A DNA stretch of 64,000 bases, from assembly GCF_002443255.2 (NCBI RefSeq), contig NW_019211455.1, positions 48,357,489 to 48,421,488 of the forward strand, given 5' to 3'. The first letter of the stretch is position 1; each line of letters starts with the position of its first letter. Below, piece after piece: positions 24,333 to 36,365 of this stretch. The notes under the pieces are model-generated. The model was given only the letters and a program-made list of their open reading frames with translations, made no database searches and was not told the origin of the DNA. Both the position numbers and the translations under genes were made by a program. Source of the DNA: Varroa destructor. Taxonomy: Eukaryota > Arthropoda > Arachnida > Mesostigmata > Varroidae.

Positions 24333-26270
24333 GTTAGTACTGCGTCCTTCAATAATGGAAGGACGGCAAGGATGATCAAGCCATCGGTAAACACTTTTAT
24401 TCGGAAGCCATCGATCATTAGCAATAAAAGATGTATTGCGGAAGTTTTTTTCTGCAGTATATATTTAGATACTTACATCGGACTAATTATTCCAGCTGTG
24501 TGCGCACAATAGATCTAGTGTCTGTGTGCGAAAGGTACAAAAAGCGCAAGCCGTATCGTCAGTGGGCGGCGTAATGGTAACGAAAAGCTCCATGCAGCCA
24601 GTACTAAGCTACTATACCGTTCACGTACATCGAGTCACTAACTGCTCGATGGTTTTTTTGCATATAATCGATTCGAGTACTAACTTGTACAGCTAAAGTA
24701 CGTTTTTGCTTAATAGGAACGGATTTAAGCGAACCGTGAACGCCAGAGTTATTACTTGCTAGCAATATAGACTAGAAGATTCGAAGACGCTTTTAAATTT
24801 ACATTATGAGTATAGGTTTCGCATGCGTGGGGGGTGCAGTAGCCGGCATCGATCAGCCAAAGGCCTGCTCCTTATAGGGACATCAGTATTTACTAATCTT
24901 TTTGTAGACTAAATAATATTTTAAAATATTGAGTTTCTTTCATAAAGGAGGTAGTTAACAAATACTTTCTATAGAATGTTACGTTCATAATACAGTGCGA
25001 GTACGTCTGACTAGTGCAAATACAATTATATGACATTCTTTATCTAAACTTGTTGGTCTCTACGAACATTGCAATATTGGTATTTATACGTATAAATGTT
25101 CATATTTGACCGCGAATTTTAAAATTCGTCCTGATAACATGTTGCGAAGCCCCAGCTTAAAAGCAAGTAAAATGCTCAGTAAAATGCCATATACGTTGAT
25201 CCCTAATTTAATACAGTAGCAAATAGTCCACAGTGTAGTCTAATGCTAACATCAATAAAGGTTAGGCCTACACCAAATGGACCTGCACCATATGGACGTT
25301 CGTTCGCAACACGTTCTTAAACGCACCAAGGCCTACTTCTATCTCATCCCTCATTTACGAGGCAACGCCTACAGGTTCCCTTGTGCTTCACGACTCTTCC
25401 GTCCGACTTTTTATCCAAAAGCAAAACCGCAGAGCTGAAATTCGCTCTTCATTTAATTCATCATCGTCATCGTGCCCATATCGAATAAATCCTCCGCGTC
25501 TGGTCGCATCACAAAGCGTTTGAAGATATCGTTGACATCCATCCCGCCACCTCACGACTTGCTACGCCTCTTTAGATAATGGATAAGGCTGCGGTACGTT
25601 GGTGCGACAAGTTGTTGAACAATTCTCAGAAGATAGGAATCGTACATGAACTAGTCGTTAAGCGAGACCGGCGCGGCCGACTTACGAAAGGATAGCGATA
25701 TTAACCCTTTGCCTGTTTGACCCTGTCCAGTCGCATACGAAATATTCTCTTCATCATATAAGACGAATAGCACTATCTTTTCCGTAACGGGGCGTTTCCT
25801 GCTGATGCCAGCTTGAACCCGCTGCTATTGTTAACTGTGGCTATTGCTTTTGTTTCGGATAATATGTTTTGTCTGTTCGACTTACGTGACTTTGTTGGTT
25901 CACCTTCGGCCGTAGAGCCATACGATCGTATCCCATTTCGTATCCTGTCTGTTATGATCGGGGATTTCCGCGGCTGTTTTGTGCTATCAATGACGGGAAG
26001 CATCTTCATCAGGCTGATGCCCAATGGCGCAAGGACACTTACCTCTTTGGGCCCGCAGCATGAAGCGATTTAGGCCCATGTCGCTTTCCTTCTTACAGCT
26101 ATGATATTCTTCCCCTTAATAGATCGCTTGCAAGCCAGAGTAGATCGCTCCTCGGCTGTGACGGGACCTTCAGGTTAACACCTGTCCACTGACCGTTTTC
26201 GTCAATCGCTAGACTTCTAACCCCGTTTGTCGTAGCAGTTACGCTAATAGTCCATAAAATAGCTTTCTTT
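24333..26270. other. mostly non-coding; ambiguous open region at 25.77-26.08 kb
   Basis: 24.5-25.7 kb shows nothing. At 25770-26073 a 100-codon plus frame (with VGSPSAVEPYDRIPFRIL) and an 83-codon minus frame (with STKQPRKSPIITDRIRNG) are both open. On the minus strand an ATG at 26079 opens 12 codons ending at a consensus donor, AAAGAG/GTAAGT, at 26043. Strand cannot be decided from sequence alone. Confidence 0.5.
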
Positions 26271-26277
26271 CATTCAG

Positions 26278-26557
26278 TGCTAACGTTATTCGAACAAACA
26301 GCAACTTCGAGCTGCTAGAGGTCAATGGGCTGTGGGTTTCACTGCTTTTTTTTGCTATTTCTTTGCTTAGAAAGTTGCAGTGTCGGGTCAAAAATACGAG
26401 ACTCGTTTTTTTCGAGTCTTTACTTGAGAATTTACTATCACCTTACAAACATACGGACAGACACACAAATTTCTGCATGACTAGGACGTGTCTTGTGCGA
26501 GGGGTAGAAATATGGACGGAGAACACTATGCAATGGAAAGTACTAACAAAACCATAG
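26278..26557 (+). CDS. candidate terminal exon of a membrane protein (92 codons)
   Basis: A textbook acceptor (AGCTTTCTTTCATTCAG) is followed by one base and 92 codons to TAG. The frame starts polar (ANVIRTNSNFELLEVNG), contains a hydrophobic helix (LWVSLLFFAISLL) bounded by basic residues (RKLQCRVK), and ends in a polar tail with spaced cysteines. An AATAAA at 26669-26674 lies about 110 bases after the stop. Acceptor quality, frame length and poly(A) signal together make it the best terminal-exon candidate here. No family recognised. Confidence 0.36.
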
Positions 26558-26668
26558 CCTGCTGTATTTGATAGATCGTTTATTGTATAGTAGTTTATCT
26601 TATTGCACATATCAATAATATGTTCAATGCTGCCGTCAGTCACAATCATTACTGGTAACGTAATCTGA

Positions 26669-26674
26669 AATAAA
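26669..26674 (+). terminator. possible poly(A) signal AATAAA
   Basis: AATAAA about 110 bases downstream of the stop of the candidate exon 26278-26557. Confidence 0.2.
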
Positions 26675-26759
26675 CGTAAACTCCATCTAATTTTGCAGTA
26701 ATATGATTGAATGTGCAGTGTCCCCGGTGACAAGCAGATATCAGTCCTATAGCCATGGC

Positions 26760-28860
26760 TTACGTCACGCGATTCTTGTCGTATACGTTAACGGAAATAT
26801 TCTGCCCGGTTTTCCCACCGTCACTGCCAATGTCTTCGCAATTGTTTTTATTGATTGAAGTATCGGATAAGTGTTACGTCCTACAACCAACGATGTCACA
26901 GATAGACAGTGCGCAGAGTAGGCGAACTGCAAAGGCTTCTAATAGAACATACACTGATAGGAGTCCGCCGGCAGGCAGCCTAATGCCCATCTGTGTTAGT
27001 GGTTCATGATGCGTCTGCCGTAATGCCCCCAACGCTTTAGGAGTCGTGACGGTAGGCCAGTGTTGTGCATTCTGCTTGCGCATCTATAGTTTATAGTAGT
27101 ATATGACATGCTGCGGACAGCGGCCGTACAGACTCGTTGGCTGAACAGGCCGTCGTCATCCATCTTAGTGGGACCTTCCAACTAGGCAATACTGATTCGA
27201 TTAAGGTTTGTTAAACAAAGGGATTCGTTAAGGAATCGGTCCCGGCCGCGGGCGGTATGAAGAGCAGAACCTTTTTTGAGCCTACTGAAGCCTTTATTGC
27301 TGACCCGCAGTAGTCTTCTTGTAGCGATTTAGCGGCCGGCTAATAATGCGGCGGGCATGTCGTACGGGTGGCTTGATTTGTGGGTCGGTCGGTGATAGAT
27401 ACGTTGACTTCTATATACTACAGCATATTTGAACTGTGCCTGAATGCTGCAAGCCAAACTGAGCGATAGTAAGATATGTCAACGTTTGTTTAATAGTAAC
27501 ATTTAGACATGGTAATTAGTAGTTGAGGGCAATAGACCAATGTTTCGAAGCTCAGATTTGTTTAACACATGCTCACGGTTTCCTATAGCAATTTCGAAAA
27601 GACAAACTAGAAATTGTAGCAGCTCATAAAGAAAACAAATCGTTTACCGGTTACTACGCTATATATGATATATTTAGCTAGTCCGGACCAATTCGTGGGT
27701 AGAAAATTAGTTATGCATTATTAGAACACAAAGTTTGGTAAATACTTTTGTCCTGCCTATCTACAATCATGAACTGGCTGACTGTTATGGAATAATGCTA
27801 AGCTTAAACGCAAATGTATCGTTTAGTGTCAAAAATCAATGCTCAGAAATCAAGTTTCTACTTTGAAAAGATGACAACATTAGTAAAACTCACAAACGAT
27901 TAATTGGGTATGGCCTTGGAAAACGGGAAGATTGAAAACTATAGATAAGCTAGTTTCATATATAAACTTCAAAGGCAAGAACAAGTTGCTAAGTTCGTGG
28001 AGACTATTGAACAAATAGAGCGTGAAAAATCGAACGAAAAATCAGCCGAAAAGCAACTATTACCGATAATACGAACCCGTCTGGAGTATACCGTCACTAT
28101 AAACAAGACATTGGTTAATATGTGCCGTCCACCGGAAGAGGGTTAGGTGAGGTGAAGACGATAGCGTCGAACAGGGGAGAAAATAACTTCGACGGCAATA
28201 TCGAATATATTCTCGCGTGAGCTGACAGCCATACTAGCAATGGATGTCAACCCCAGTTGTTACTATGAGATGTTGTCCAAAACAAAGCAATCAATGCCGT
28301 CAGATAGCCAACAATTCCTGAAGAGTATCGTCGATACGCCGTAATCGACAGCGCACAATATGATTGGTTACTCACCGACAATGTACGACTTGAGCAGCAT
28401 GGCTTGGATCGATAAAAATGTAATCCTCATGAGAATGATTTTATTATTTTTAATTAATTTGGATAGTTTCCATAAAGTTTACTAAAGTAAGCAATAAATT
28501 AACATACTATCAAAACATCGTTGTCTGTTACGACTGAGTAGTAATAAAGTAATATCGATATTATACAACGAAAAAAGGCTCCGGAGCGTTATTAGTAACT
28601 ATCGATGGATTCACTATACCTTGCGATACGACCCGTAAGGAAGAGTTGACGGGCGCTGCAGCTAACAGCCTGGCTGATTAACTGGATTCGCCGAAGTTAC
28701 GAGCCTGTATTATAAAATGTAAGTGTGTCGTAAGTAAACTCACTGGAACCTTCGAATAGATGGTATTCAAAGTGGCACAGGCATTTGATATGGTCGAACA
28801 CTGCAAAATCGGCTTACATAGGACAGGTTTGAGTCGGAACCTACGTGCGATTTTTCCTAG
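26760..28860. other. sparse non-coding stretch
   Basis: 27182-28759 has no frame above 60 codons. One tiny exon is possible at 27424-27468: acceptor CTATATACTACAG, 14 codons IFELCLNAASQTER, donor CGATA/GTAAGA. A GC-rich patch with GGCCGC motifs lies at 27240-27380. Otherwise nothing. Confidence 0.65.
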
Positions 28861-28868
28861 AGTAATTT

Positions 28869-28871
<3 letters not shown>

Positions 28872-28925
<54 letters not shown>
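28872..28925. repeat. (TA)27 microsatellite
   Basis: Uninterrupted TA units, the longest simple repeat in the window apart from the gapped one at 60.7 kb. It lies inside a 77-codon plus-strand frame, where it reads as alternating Tyr-Ile. Confidence 0.97.
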
Positions 28926-28926
<1 letters not shown>

Positions 28927-28943
28927 TGGAAACTGTTTTTCAG

Positions 28944-28993
28944 CTGCTGCAGAACAAACAAAGGAACTCTATGAAAAAATTGGTCGCTACTAG
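28944..28993 (+). CDS. weak candidate terminal exon just after the TA repeat
   Basis: Acceptor AACTGTTTTTCAG is followed by two bases and 15 codons (AAEQTKELYEKIGRY) to TAG. A second frame from the same acceptor is open for 30 codons. Too short to trust. Confidence 0.13.
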
Positions 28994-29238
28994 ATATACT
29001 AGGACTAATTATAGGACTCGTGGAGTTTTTTTTTAATGAACATCAAAACGATGACATGTGTTACCATCTCCGCGGTGCGAGAAACCTCATAGGCCGACGT
29101 AGCCAACGTAATTCAGGGCTATATGTCCAAGATGGCAAATGCGCAAGTTGTCTTGATTTTTTTTGTGCGCAGGCGCAGCGTGGTTCCTAGCTTCGTTGTC
29201 GATACAAAAAGAAGAAGCGCTGCCAAGACGGTTTCTGG

Positions 29239-29463
29239 ATGTGGCTAAAACACGGCGAGGTTGTGGCATATTGTTGCCTAGACTCCGCACGATCCATGCA
29301 AATATGTATAGCTAGCGCGACATGGACCCATAAGGAAATAAGCATACTTCGTTTCTTATTAGAACGGACCAGCCATTTGAAGCAGTGCTTAACTGCTGTA
29401 CCGTACATAAAGTTCGAATTATTTAACAAAGCGCGGATCACGCTCGTATCACACATTGATTAG
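29239..29463 (+). CDS. candidate small ORF (74 codons)
   Basis: A true ATG opens 74 codons to TAG with a balanced composition toward the C-terminus (KEISILRFLLERTSHLKQC). A minus-strand frame covers the same bases. No splice or poly(A) support. Confidence 0.15.
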   Translation: MWLKHGEVVAYCCLDSARSMQICIASATWTHKEISILRFLLERTSHLKQCLTAVPYIKFELFNKARITLVSHID

Positions 29464-30702
29464 ATGATTATGCTCTGATAATGGCAATAGCAGCACATCA
29501 ACTTGCTGGCCCTCGGTAGTGTTTCGAGGGCGGGTTTCGGCGGGAAAAAGTAAACCCAGTATGTCCTTGTTCAATGCTCGAGGTCCTCTGTCTGCCATTT
29601 CGCGCCCGAACCCAGCTATGCATCTGCAAATCTGATGAAAGAAAAATGAAGCCCGTATGTTCGAGCGTCTATAGATTCGAGGCTAGCTATGTCAGCAAGC
29701 TAAGACCCCATACATTTTTTAAATCAGTGTGTGAGTCGAAAACAAGAATTCTCCGCCATAAGGTGACGCGGTTCCTTCCATACTCCCAGGCTGCGTAACG
29801 CTCTGAACAGACCAATGGACCACCACGGAGTAAGCAAGTTCGACTGACAATTGATTCCCTTGAGAACCCTAAATATCGAACAAAATCTATTCCTAGATAC
29901 GCCTATGTCGCGTGATTCATGAAAACCTCAAGTTCACTTCATCTGTCATAGAAGTCAGGCTGTCTAAAGATTCAGAGACCAAGAGAGGCCAATTTTACTT
30001 ATGAGTCACTCAGTCGTTTCCAATTTTTGTCCAACGGGAAAACCTTTACAACCAATAACGAGATAATCAGCAAAAATGTTCTTGACTTGTCTACAGCCCA
30101 AAATATACTTCAACTAAGACCAATTTTTTTCGTTTTACTTACTTAGATAAACAAGACAAGATTTTTACTAGGTCTATTGTAAATACCTCTTTCATTTCCT
30201 CCTCCTCTCATTTCAACGACGTCAAAATTGTCGTTATGCATTAGATCAAAAGTATAGCAGTTTATCGTTATTTTAATATGTCTTGTTGTATACGTACATT
30301 CTATATATACGGTCTAAGCAGCGGGCTCTTTGTTTGATTACTGGCTTGCAAATAGAATAGAGTGCAAGCCTGCATTGTACATTTTTATTTAAATGACAGG
30401 ACGTAACGTACAGAGTCCTCCTTGGTGAGGATCGGTTATATATTTAAAGGTCGACTTGGCTGCTAGGGTCCTTATTCATATGGAAGACTTCTTGGGCGAT
30501 GAGTTGCTTTCGTCTCGACGGAGCCTTATCGAACGGTTCAAAACACGCGGTATAGTAGGCTCCCTTCAGCGCACGTCTTCGTAGGCAGATTTTGAGAATA
30601 ATGTGCTTTTCCGTTGATTGGTTTCAATTGTTCTCTTCTGCATGCTGACCCCCTAGCGACTTACCAGGTCTGTTTCTAAAATCGTTCTAAAAAAAATATA
30701 TA

Positions 30703-30891
30703 TCATTTTCTCGGATATTTAATTTCGATTGATCGCGGCACAATCGATAAATCTTCAACAATAATAATTTCGTACGGTGCTATGTTCAAAGCTGTGATTG
30801 ACGATTCTTCGATCTTAACGATTAGATCAAAATACGTTAAAATGTGATTTATAACTAAAATTAGCCGTACGTATTGTGAAATAAAGCTCAT
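30703..30891 (-). CDS. candidate small ORF, hydrophobic/acidic (62 codons)
   Basis: A true ATG on the minus strand opens 62 codons to TGA with a hydrophobic N-terminal third (VRLILVINHILTYFDLIVK) and an acidic, isoleucine-rich remainder, with no Cys or Trp. This could be chance in AT-rich DNA, where Ile-rich frames are common. Confidence 0.18.
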   Translation of the reverse strand: MSFISQYVRLILVINHILTYFDLIVKIEESSITALNIAPYEIIIVEDLSIVPRSIEIKYPRK

Positions 30892-31430
30892 ACATTTTAT
30901 TTACGAGTAAATTCTGAAGCTCGCACACCCATCATTTTCCTTTTATCCGGCATGCCATCTGAATGAAGATACAAGGTAACATCAACCCCTATCTGTCTCC
31001 CGTTGTCGTTCAGCTTTGCACCCGTATCCCTAGTATCCGCTATCGTAGGATCAATTCATCTGAACGCAATATAATGCTATATGAACAGCAGTACTAAATC
31101 CACTGATCAGCTTCTAAATTATCCAGCGTTTCGTCTACGATTGACAGAAAAGATCGCTACGGCCCCCTTCTCGACACCACGTTCGATCTAATGCATGGAT
31201 CGACCACCGTGTAACGAGCGCGATTAGTCTTGCCACTATGACTAGCCGAAACTAATCATTCTACGTATAAATAAATACATGGAAAAACAGTAGTATATCC
31301 AGGGAGTGCAAAAAAAACCACCCAGTCCGCCGGCCTGTCTGGCCCACATTTTCGCTTCGCGGCCGCCATCGGGCGTTATGCCGAATAACATAATGGTATA
31401 GGCACGCATAAACGAAGACAAAAATTGTGA

Positions 31431-31745
31431 TCACCTATGGGAGCACTGCCAGCAGTGGCTTGATCTGTTTTGACACGATTTACTTTGATCTAATATAGCA
31501 GTACTGATATCGGCTTGAATGAAAACGGCGCTATTTAGGTACTGCCATAACTGTATAACAGGTTCAGGCGTTCGTGAAGAACGGCGGCTGACTGATACAG
31601 GGCCATTGGATGCCGCATAGACAATGGCAACGAATTGATGACCGAATCCGCTGCTACCGCTAGCTGGTTGAGAACTCACATCCCGAAGGAACATTATTGC
31701 ACGATAAACCATTTTTCTATAAAAACACATCATAACTATATTCAC
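31431..31745 (-). CDS. candidate ORF, Ser-rich (104 codons)
   Basis: An open frame of 104 codons to TGA; the first ATG is at residue 5. It has a polar Ser/Gly/Pro stretch (DVSSQPASGSSGFGHQF) and a cysteine-containing tail. A donor-like GAT/GTGAGT lies in the N-terminal part. No family recognised. Confidence 0.2.
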   Translation of the reverse strand: MNIVMMCFYRKMVYRAIMFLRDVSSQPASGSSGFGHQFVAIVYAASNGPVSVSRRSSRTPEPVIQLWQYLNSAVFIQADISTAILDQSKSCQNRSSHCWQCSHR

Positions 31746-31829
31746 CGATGGATAACATCACGTTTTAGTCAACCGACAGTTTCCAACGTGAACCTTTCAA
31801 CTCAAAACGAAGTACGAAAAAGGTAGAAC

Positions 31830-33370
31830 CGACAGTAATAATAATATGGCCGTTCCCGGCGTTAAAACCGTCACTCAAGCCTCCTATTGACTGGTTCGCT
31901 ATATAGTGATGGTAACAGTTATATATATATCTATATATGGGTTTGTTGCTATATTGTCTATATTAAATTAGTTCAGATAACTACCGTGCTACAGTCCCGT
32001 TCATATTTATAAATTGCAGCAACATACCCGATCGTACAGGCAGCATAGATGGTCGATAAGTTTTGTCAAGTAAATCAAGCTTTGCCAAAAACAGACACGC
32101 TATCTTGCAGCTTGCGCATTACAAGCAATCACGCTTGAATAGGAGGACAGCGGTACGAGACGAGCGGCTAAAGGAAACTTTCTCTCGGAAGCATCTCAAT
32201 GAGTAATAGATCAGACGTGTAGGCATTAGCTCTGCGGCGTAGAAAACATTAACGACGGCAATAGAAAAACAATCTGATAGCTAGACTTATCGACGTGTCC
32301 GCTCCCTTTTCTAATTGTATGCAATTATTATAGCGGCGCTGATATTTAGTCATGTAAAACCTAACGCCATTAGATACATTTGAGTCTATTTAATACATCG
32401 GCAATTTATACTATAAATTGACACATTAATTGGATCCATTATCGATAGATTGTTGCCCCTCTTTTGACTGCTGTCAGAAACTCCCCAACGTTATGTTCAT
32501 CAGCCCCATGTTGTGTGTAACACCTGACGTTATAGGTGCACTCAACCAATAATAGAATAGTGAATGCGTTATTCTGACGTCGTGTTAAAACTTTGCTACA
32601 CGTTTCCTATCCAGTGTAGGATCGTCAACAAACGCTATTTGCTTTGACCTGACGCATCACTGTCAGATCAACGACCGTTTACAGAAGGATAGCAACAAGA
32701 ACCTGGGTTAAAAATTTACAATTTTCGCTAGCTCCTTCGATCGCTGGGCCGCGATCTATAAGCAGTGCCATTTGCCTCTGCGCTATGTGACATATATCAC
32801 TGGAGCCGTCTCCCTTGAGAATCGTCGACCGCAAGCTCTACAAAAGTTTTCGACAATTGGATCACTATCCAGTGGCGGCCATTCAATTTAGGCAAGGCAA
32901 AACAACAAACAAATCAACACGATGGGTATTATTCCATGTTCGCAGCGTCTTTCGGCACGGTAGCCACTTCACAATTCGTTAGTTGCAACAAAATCAACTA
33001 TAATGATGATTTATCAACTTGGCATCTGTTGAAGTTTTTGAGCTCGCTTAGATATAACTAATTTACTCTATATGGTGATCTGTTTTGAACTTCGATAGGT
33101 TGAAGAAACACTGGCCTCGATTACTGTTGCCTGTAAAGGGTGTGCTTAATCACCAACAGAGTCGTCAGATCGGCTAAGCGCGATTATATAGCTGACGTCC
33201 TTATTCACTATTGTAACATTCAACGTAAAGGAACTTATTTACGTGAGGACCGTATCGTTTGTTACAATTAAAAATACGTACTTATTTTTTCGCGCACATA
33301 TTTCCTTATCTTTGAAATTTCTAGTCATTTGCTCCTGCTGAGCTGATTCGGCCTAAATTAACATAGTTAT
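31830..33370. other. no ORF above 60 codons; nothing notable
   Basis: About 1.5 kb without any frame above 60 codons on either strand. Contains a short TA-rich tract at 31919-31938. No hairpin or tandem structure stood out. Confidence 0.8.
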
Positions 33371-33383
33371 TTACTGTCTATAA

Positions 33384-33755
33384 TTGTTGTTGTTCGATAT
33401 TAGTATTATTTGCAGTGATGGTGCATTGATAACGCCATTGTCCTCTAGCCCTAAAAATAGTTTAGGTTCGACTTTTATCGACTTAGGATGTAGACACAAA
33501 ATCCGAGTAACAGGAAAAGCAATGGGCATAATAATTAGCCTTATGGCCTGCCAGAGTAGGCTTTTACAGAAGACAAATCTACTCTGGCAAGCCATAGCCT
33601 GCAAGGAAACTGCGAGGCCTGTCATAAAAGGGGCAGCCAAGGGTCAGCTACGAAAAACATCTTGGAACTTCTCACAAACCGAACATTTAGTTAGAGTCTG
33701 TGGATTTTTTATACGATTATTGTGTCTAAATGTTACAGGATTTGTATCTGGTTAG
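33384..33755 (+). CDS. candidate long ORF containing an inverted repeat (123 codons)
   Basis: An open frame of 123 codons to TAG starting at a TTG, with in-frame ATGs further in, mostly polar with a hydrophobic tail. It spans the 18-bp inverted repeat at 33542-33596. The opposite strand also has an 89-codon frame there (33371-33640), as a palindromic insert would favour. At this length a few such frames are expected by chance. Confidence 0.17.
   Translation: MLLFDISIICSDGALITPLSSSPKNSLGSTFIDLGCRHKIRVTGKAMGIIISLMACQSRLLQKTNLLWQAIACKETARPVIKGAAKGQLRKTSWNFSQTEHLVRVCGFFIRLLCLNVTGFVSG
33542..33596. repeat. inverted repeat / hairpin, 18-bp stem, 19-nt loop
   Basis: Left arm TATGGCCTGCCAGAGTAG (33542-33559) is complementary to right arm CTACTCTGGCAAGCCATA (33579-33596) at 17 of 18 positions; the one mismatch can form a G-U or A-C pair depending on strand. 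The loop is 19 nt. Complementarity stops abruptly outside the arms. It is too short for a usual miRNA precursor but is the cleanest isolated hairpin in the window. Confidence 0.8.
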
Positions 33756-34305
33756 CCTACGATCTTCATGCACTTAACTTTTCTTTATTTCAACCTTAAT
33801 AGCTTTATCGTAAAGACAAAAACCTGTTTCCCTTTTTTCTTGCTTACTCTTCTATTGCCGTCATTGTTCTTCAATTAAACGTTTCAAATCTATCTTTCGA
33901 TCCCGATTGCTAATATTTGTCCACACTCGTCCCCGCTTATTTTTGATATAAATACTTTTTTAACATCTACTATATATCTATCCATGTCCCCGCAGAAGTA
34001 ACTGTTGTCTACAACATTTCACAAATTGTCAAAGATGAACCAATTGCAGGGATGAAAGCGGACGAGTTTCTTTGTTGAATACGAAACGAAGATAAAATTG
34101 TGACGTCATCCCAGCTCGTTTCGGCGACGCTGAAGCCTGTCTTCAACTACCTATGATTTCGGTCGTTCAGCAAAGGCGTCGAACGTCGATGTTTTGATCG
34201 CATGACGACGAGGTGTCTGTCATCATCTGTTTCTTTCACATCCACCTTCCTTTATTGCGACAAAAAAAAACATAAAGAGATTTATCCAAAATTAGCGGAA
34301 AGATA

Positions 34306-34383
34306 ATGCAAAATACCGGCCGGTATTCCGTGCATTTCTGCTCGGTGCTTCGTGTGTTAGTTGTCGTCCCGCATAGGGGCAAG
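34306..34383 (+). CDS. candidate first coding exon, ATG to AAG/GTAAGTATG
   Basis: ATG (AGATAATGCAAAAT) opens 26 codons ending in phase 0 at a perfect donor, GGCAAG/GTAAGTATG. The peptide starts MQNTGRYSVHF and has a hydrophobic LRVLVVV segment before HRGK. Two minus-strand frames (34236-34538 and 34292-34558) run opposite. Donor quality is the main support. Confidence 0.24.
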
Positions 34384-34477
34384 GTAAGTATGACGTATGA
34401 ACGCAACACTGCATGGTATGTTGGTGTAGTTTCGTACATATCGTACCTGTCATAAATCGATGTTGGCTTTCCATCAG

Positions 34478-34501
34478 ATATCGAAGTCGCGGTATATCTA
34501 A
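34478..34501 (+). CDS. possible phase-compatible last exon for 34306-34383
   Basis: Acceptor GATGTTGGCTTTCCATCAG opens in phase 0 with seven codons (ISKSRYI) to TAA after a 94-base intron. The resulting protein would be only 33 residues, which is suspicious. Confidence 0.12.
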   Translation: MSKSRYI

Positions 34502-34832
34502 TTGAACACAGTAACTGTCTAACATCAAGACACCCCAAAATATCCAGCTAAGCAACAAAAAGGCCGTGACCGCTCAATAATACTTGATATAAGCAAACGC
34601 TTCATCAGAAACATATATTTGGTAGCTTTCGTTACGATCTGTATGTGCCCTTGATCAACTGAGGTATTAAATAGTGAAATGTTGACGAAGAATAACCTCT
34701 ATGCGTAACGGGCGGTATCTAGAAATATTTGGATCACCCTGGGTTGGTTAAATTAAATGCTATTAGATTAAATATCAACCCTTATACTAATAACATTTGA
34801 TGATACTTTCGAAATAACATATTACGTATTTT

Positions 34833-34979
34833 ATGCGTGGAATCTTTATGGGTAGAATATTTCGATGTCTTTACAAGGAATTTTCGAAATTATCAATGAG
34901 TTACATATTTGAAACAATGGCCCTGGATCAAATTCAATCGTACAAAGTAAGCATTTTCCCTTATCCTATGATAGATTAA
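34833..34979 (+). CDS. candidate small ORF with ATGs and optional donor
   Basis: A 48-codon ATG ORF ends in TAA. In-frame ATGs lie at 34833, 34848 and in the good context ACAATGGCC. A donor-like TACAAA/GTAAGC at 34947 would end an exon after 38 codons in phase 0. The peptide is mixed (RIFRCLYKEFSKLSMSYIF). No family recognised. Confidence 0.18.
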   Translation: MRGIFMGRIFRCLYKEFSKLSMSYIFETMALDQIQSYKVSIFPYPMID

Positions 34980-35450
34980 TTAGGCTGGCTACTTTCCAGG
35001 GCCTTCGTTTTACCTTCACATGTGAATATCGCGTAGTTGCTGTACTTACCTAAACAGAAAAACACGGCAAAGGTTATCAATCCTTCAATACAACTTCAGC
35101 ATAATCGTGTAACTTCAACGGTGGCATCAGGTCATCACGATCGCCGACACACATTAGGCAGTGAAATGGCGATAGCGTCCAGATCCTGCTACGGTGCTCA
35201 TAAATTCATCAGCGACAAAAGACTGCGGCATCAATGTAATTACGGTGTAGTGCGTGGTCAAAAATAGAACGACAAAACAACAGCGACCCTTAGAAAGAGC
35301 TTTTTTTTTCCTGCCTTGGAGGCTGGAAATAGGATAAAACTCAGCAATTAGAATGAAATATATAAATATATGGTGCATAGGTCTATGCTTGGTTTATCAT
35401 GTATATATGCAGTGCGTTAAGACAACCCGATTGACAGTAACCGAATATTT

Positions 35451-35470
35451 AAAAAAAATTTTTTTTTTTT
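35451..35470. repeat. A8T12 self-complementary run
   Basis: Eight A followed immediately by twelve T, forming a perfect A/T palindrome at the junction. Confidence 0.9.
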
Positions 35471-36342
35471 CGATTATAGCAAATTGTTCTTGCCTTCAAC
35501 TAAAAAAAATGCATCTTTCGAATGAATTATCTAATAAATGGGTAAACCATTAGATTAAAAAATATCGCAGTGTCCATCGTACATTCGTTTTGGATTTTGC
35601 GAGAATGATTAAACGCTATGGTCTTCTATAGAAAAAAATACAATAAAACTAATTCAATTTAAGTTGACATATCAACCATACGGCCACCGAAGTTTTGCTT
35701 TGCTAAGGCTCTTTTCTGATGCCAGGCCGCAGTTGCGTTGCCGATATAATCTGTTGACTGTGACTCCGTTAGTAATAACGTCTGTCGAGATGCAAAGGCG
35801 CAAACCTTGCGCTCATACATGTTTAACAATGGAACAACGTTGTTCCTTTTACAGTGTGTCCCTGTACACTAGAACAGATTGGTCCCGACAGCATAGTTTA
35901 TGATGCTCGTCGCTCATTGACCCGATCTGACGCAAGTCAAAGCAACAACCCAGCCTGCTGGCCATCTCTAGCGACGGAGTGCCGCCTTTCAGGTCCCGAA
36001 CAACGCCGGAAGAGCGGCGAGAACGTCTCATTCGTCTGGTATCAGTGGCACAGATATATGCGCACGTGAACTTTTATGTGGAATGCTCAGTTAGCTTCAT
36101 GCGACTGCACACGGGAATAAGCACAATTTTTTTCCCAGCGGAGCAGCTACTGCGATGTGGCCGCTACAGTATGGATGCATACACATCGTCCTTTTAGCGT
36201 TCCTACTCCTCATATTTTCTCTACAAAGAGTGGGGAGAGAGAGTCTACAAGGGGAATTGGTCCCTCTGTTCGTCATATGCGGCCTGCAACCTTTCCGCAG
36301 TCCAATCAGATGAAGATTCTCCCTCGACCCATATCCTGCAAA

Positions 36343-36365
36343 CTCCCCCTCCCCCCCACCCCCCC
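36343..36365. repeat. C-rich tract
   Basis: Interrupted C runs (CCCCC, CCCCCCC, CCCCCCC) separated by T and A. Confidence 0.85.
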
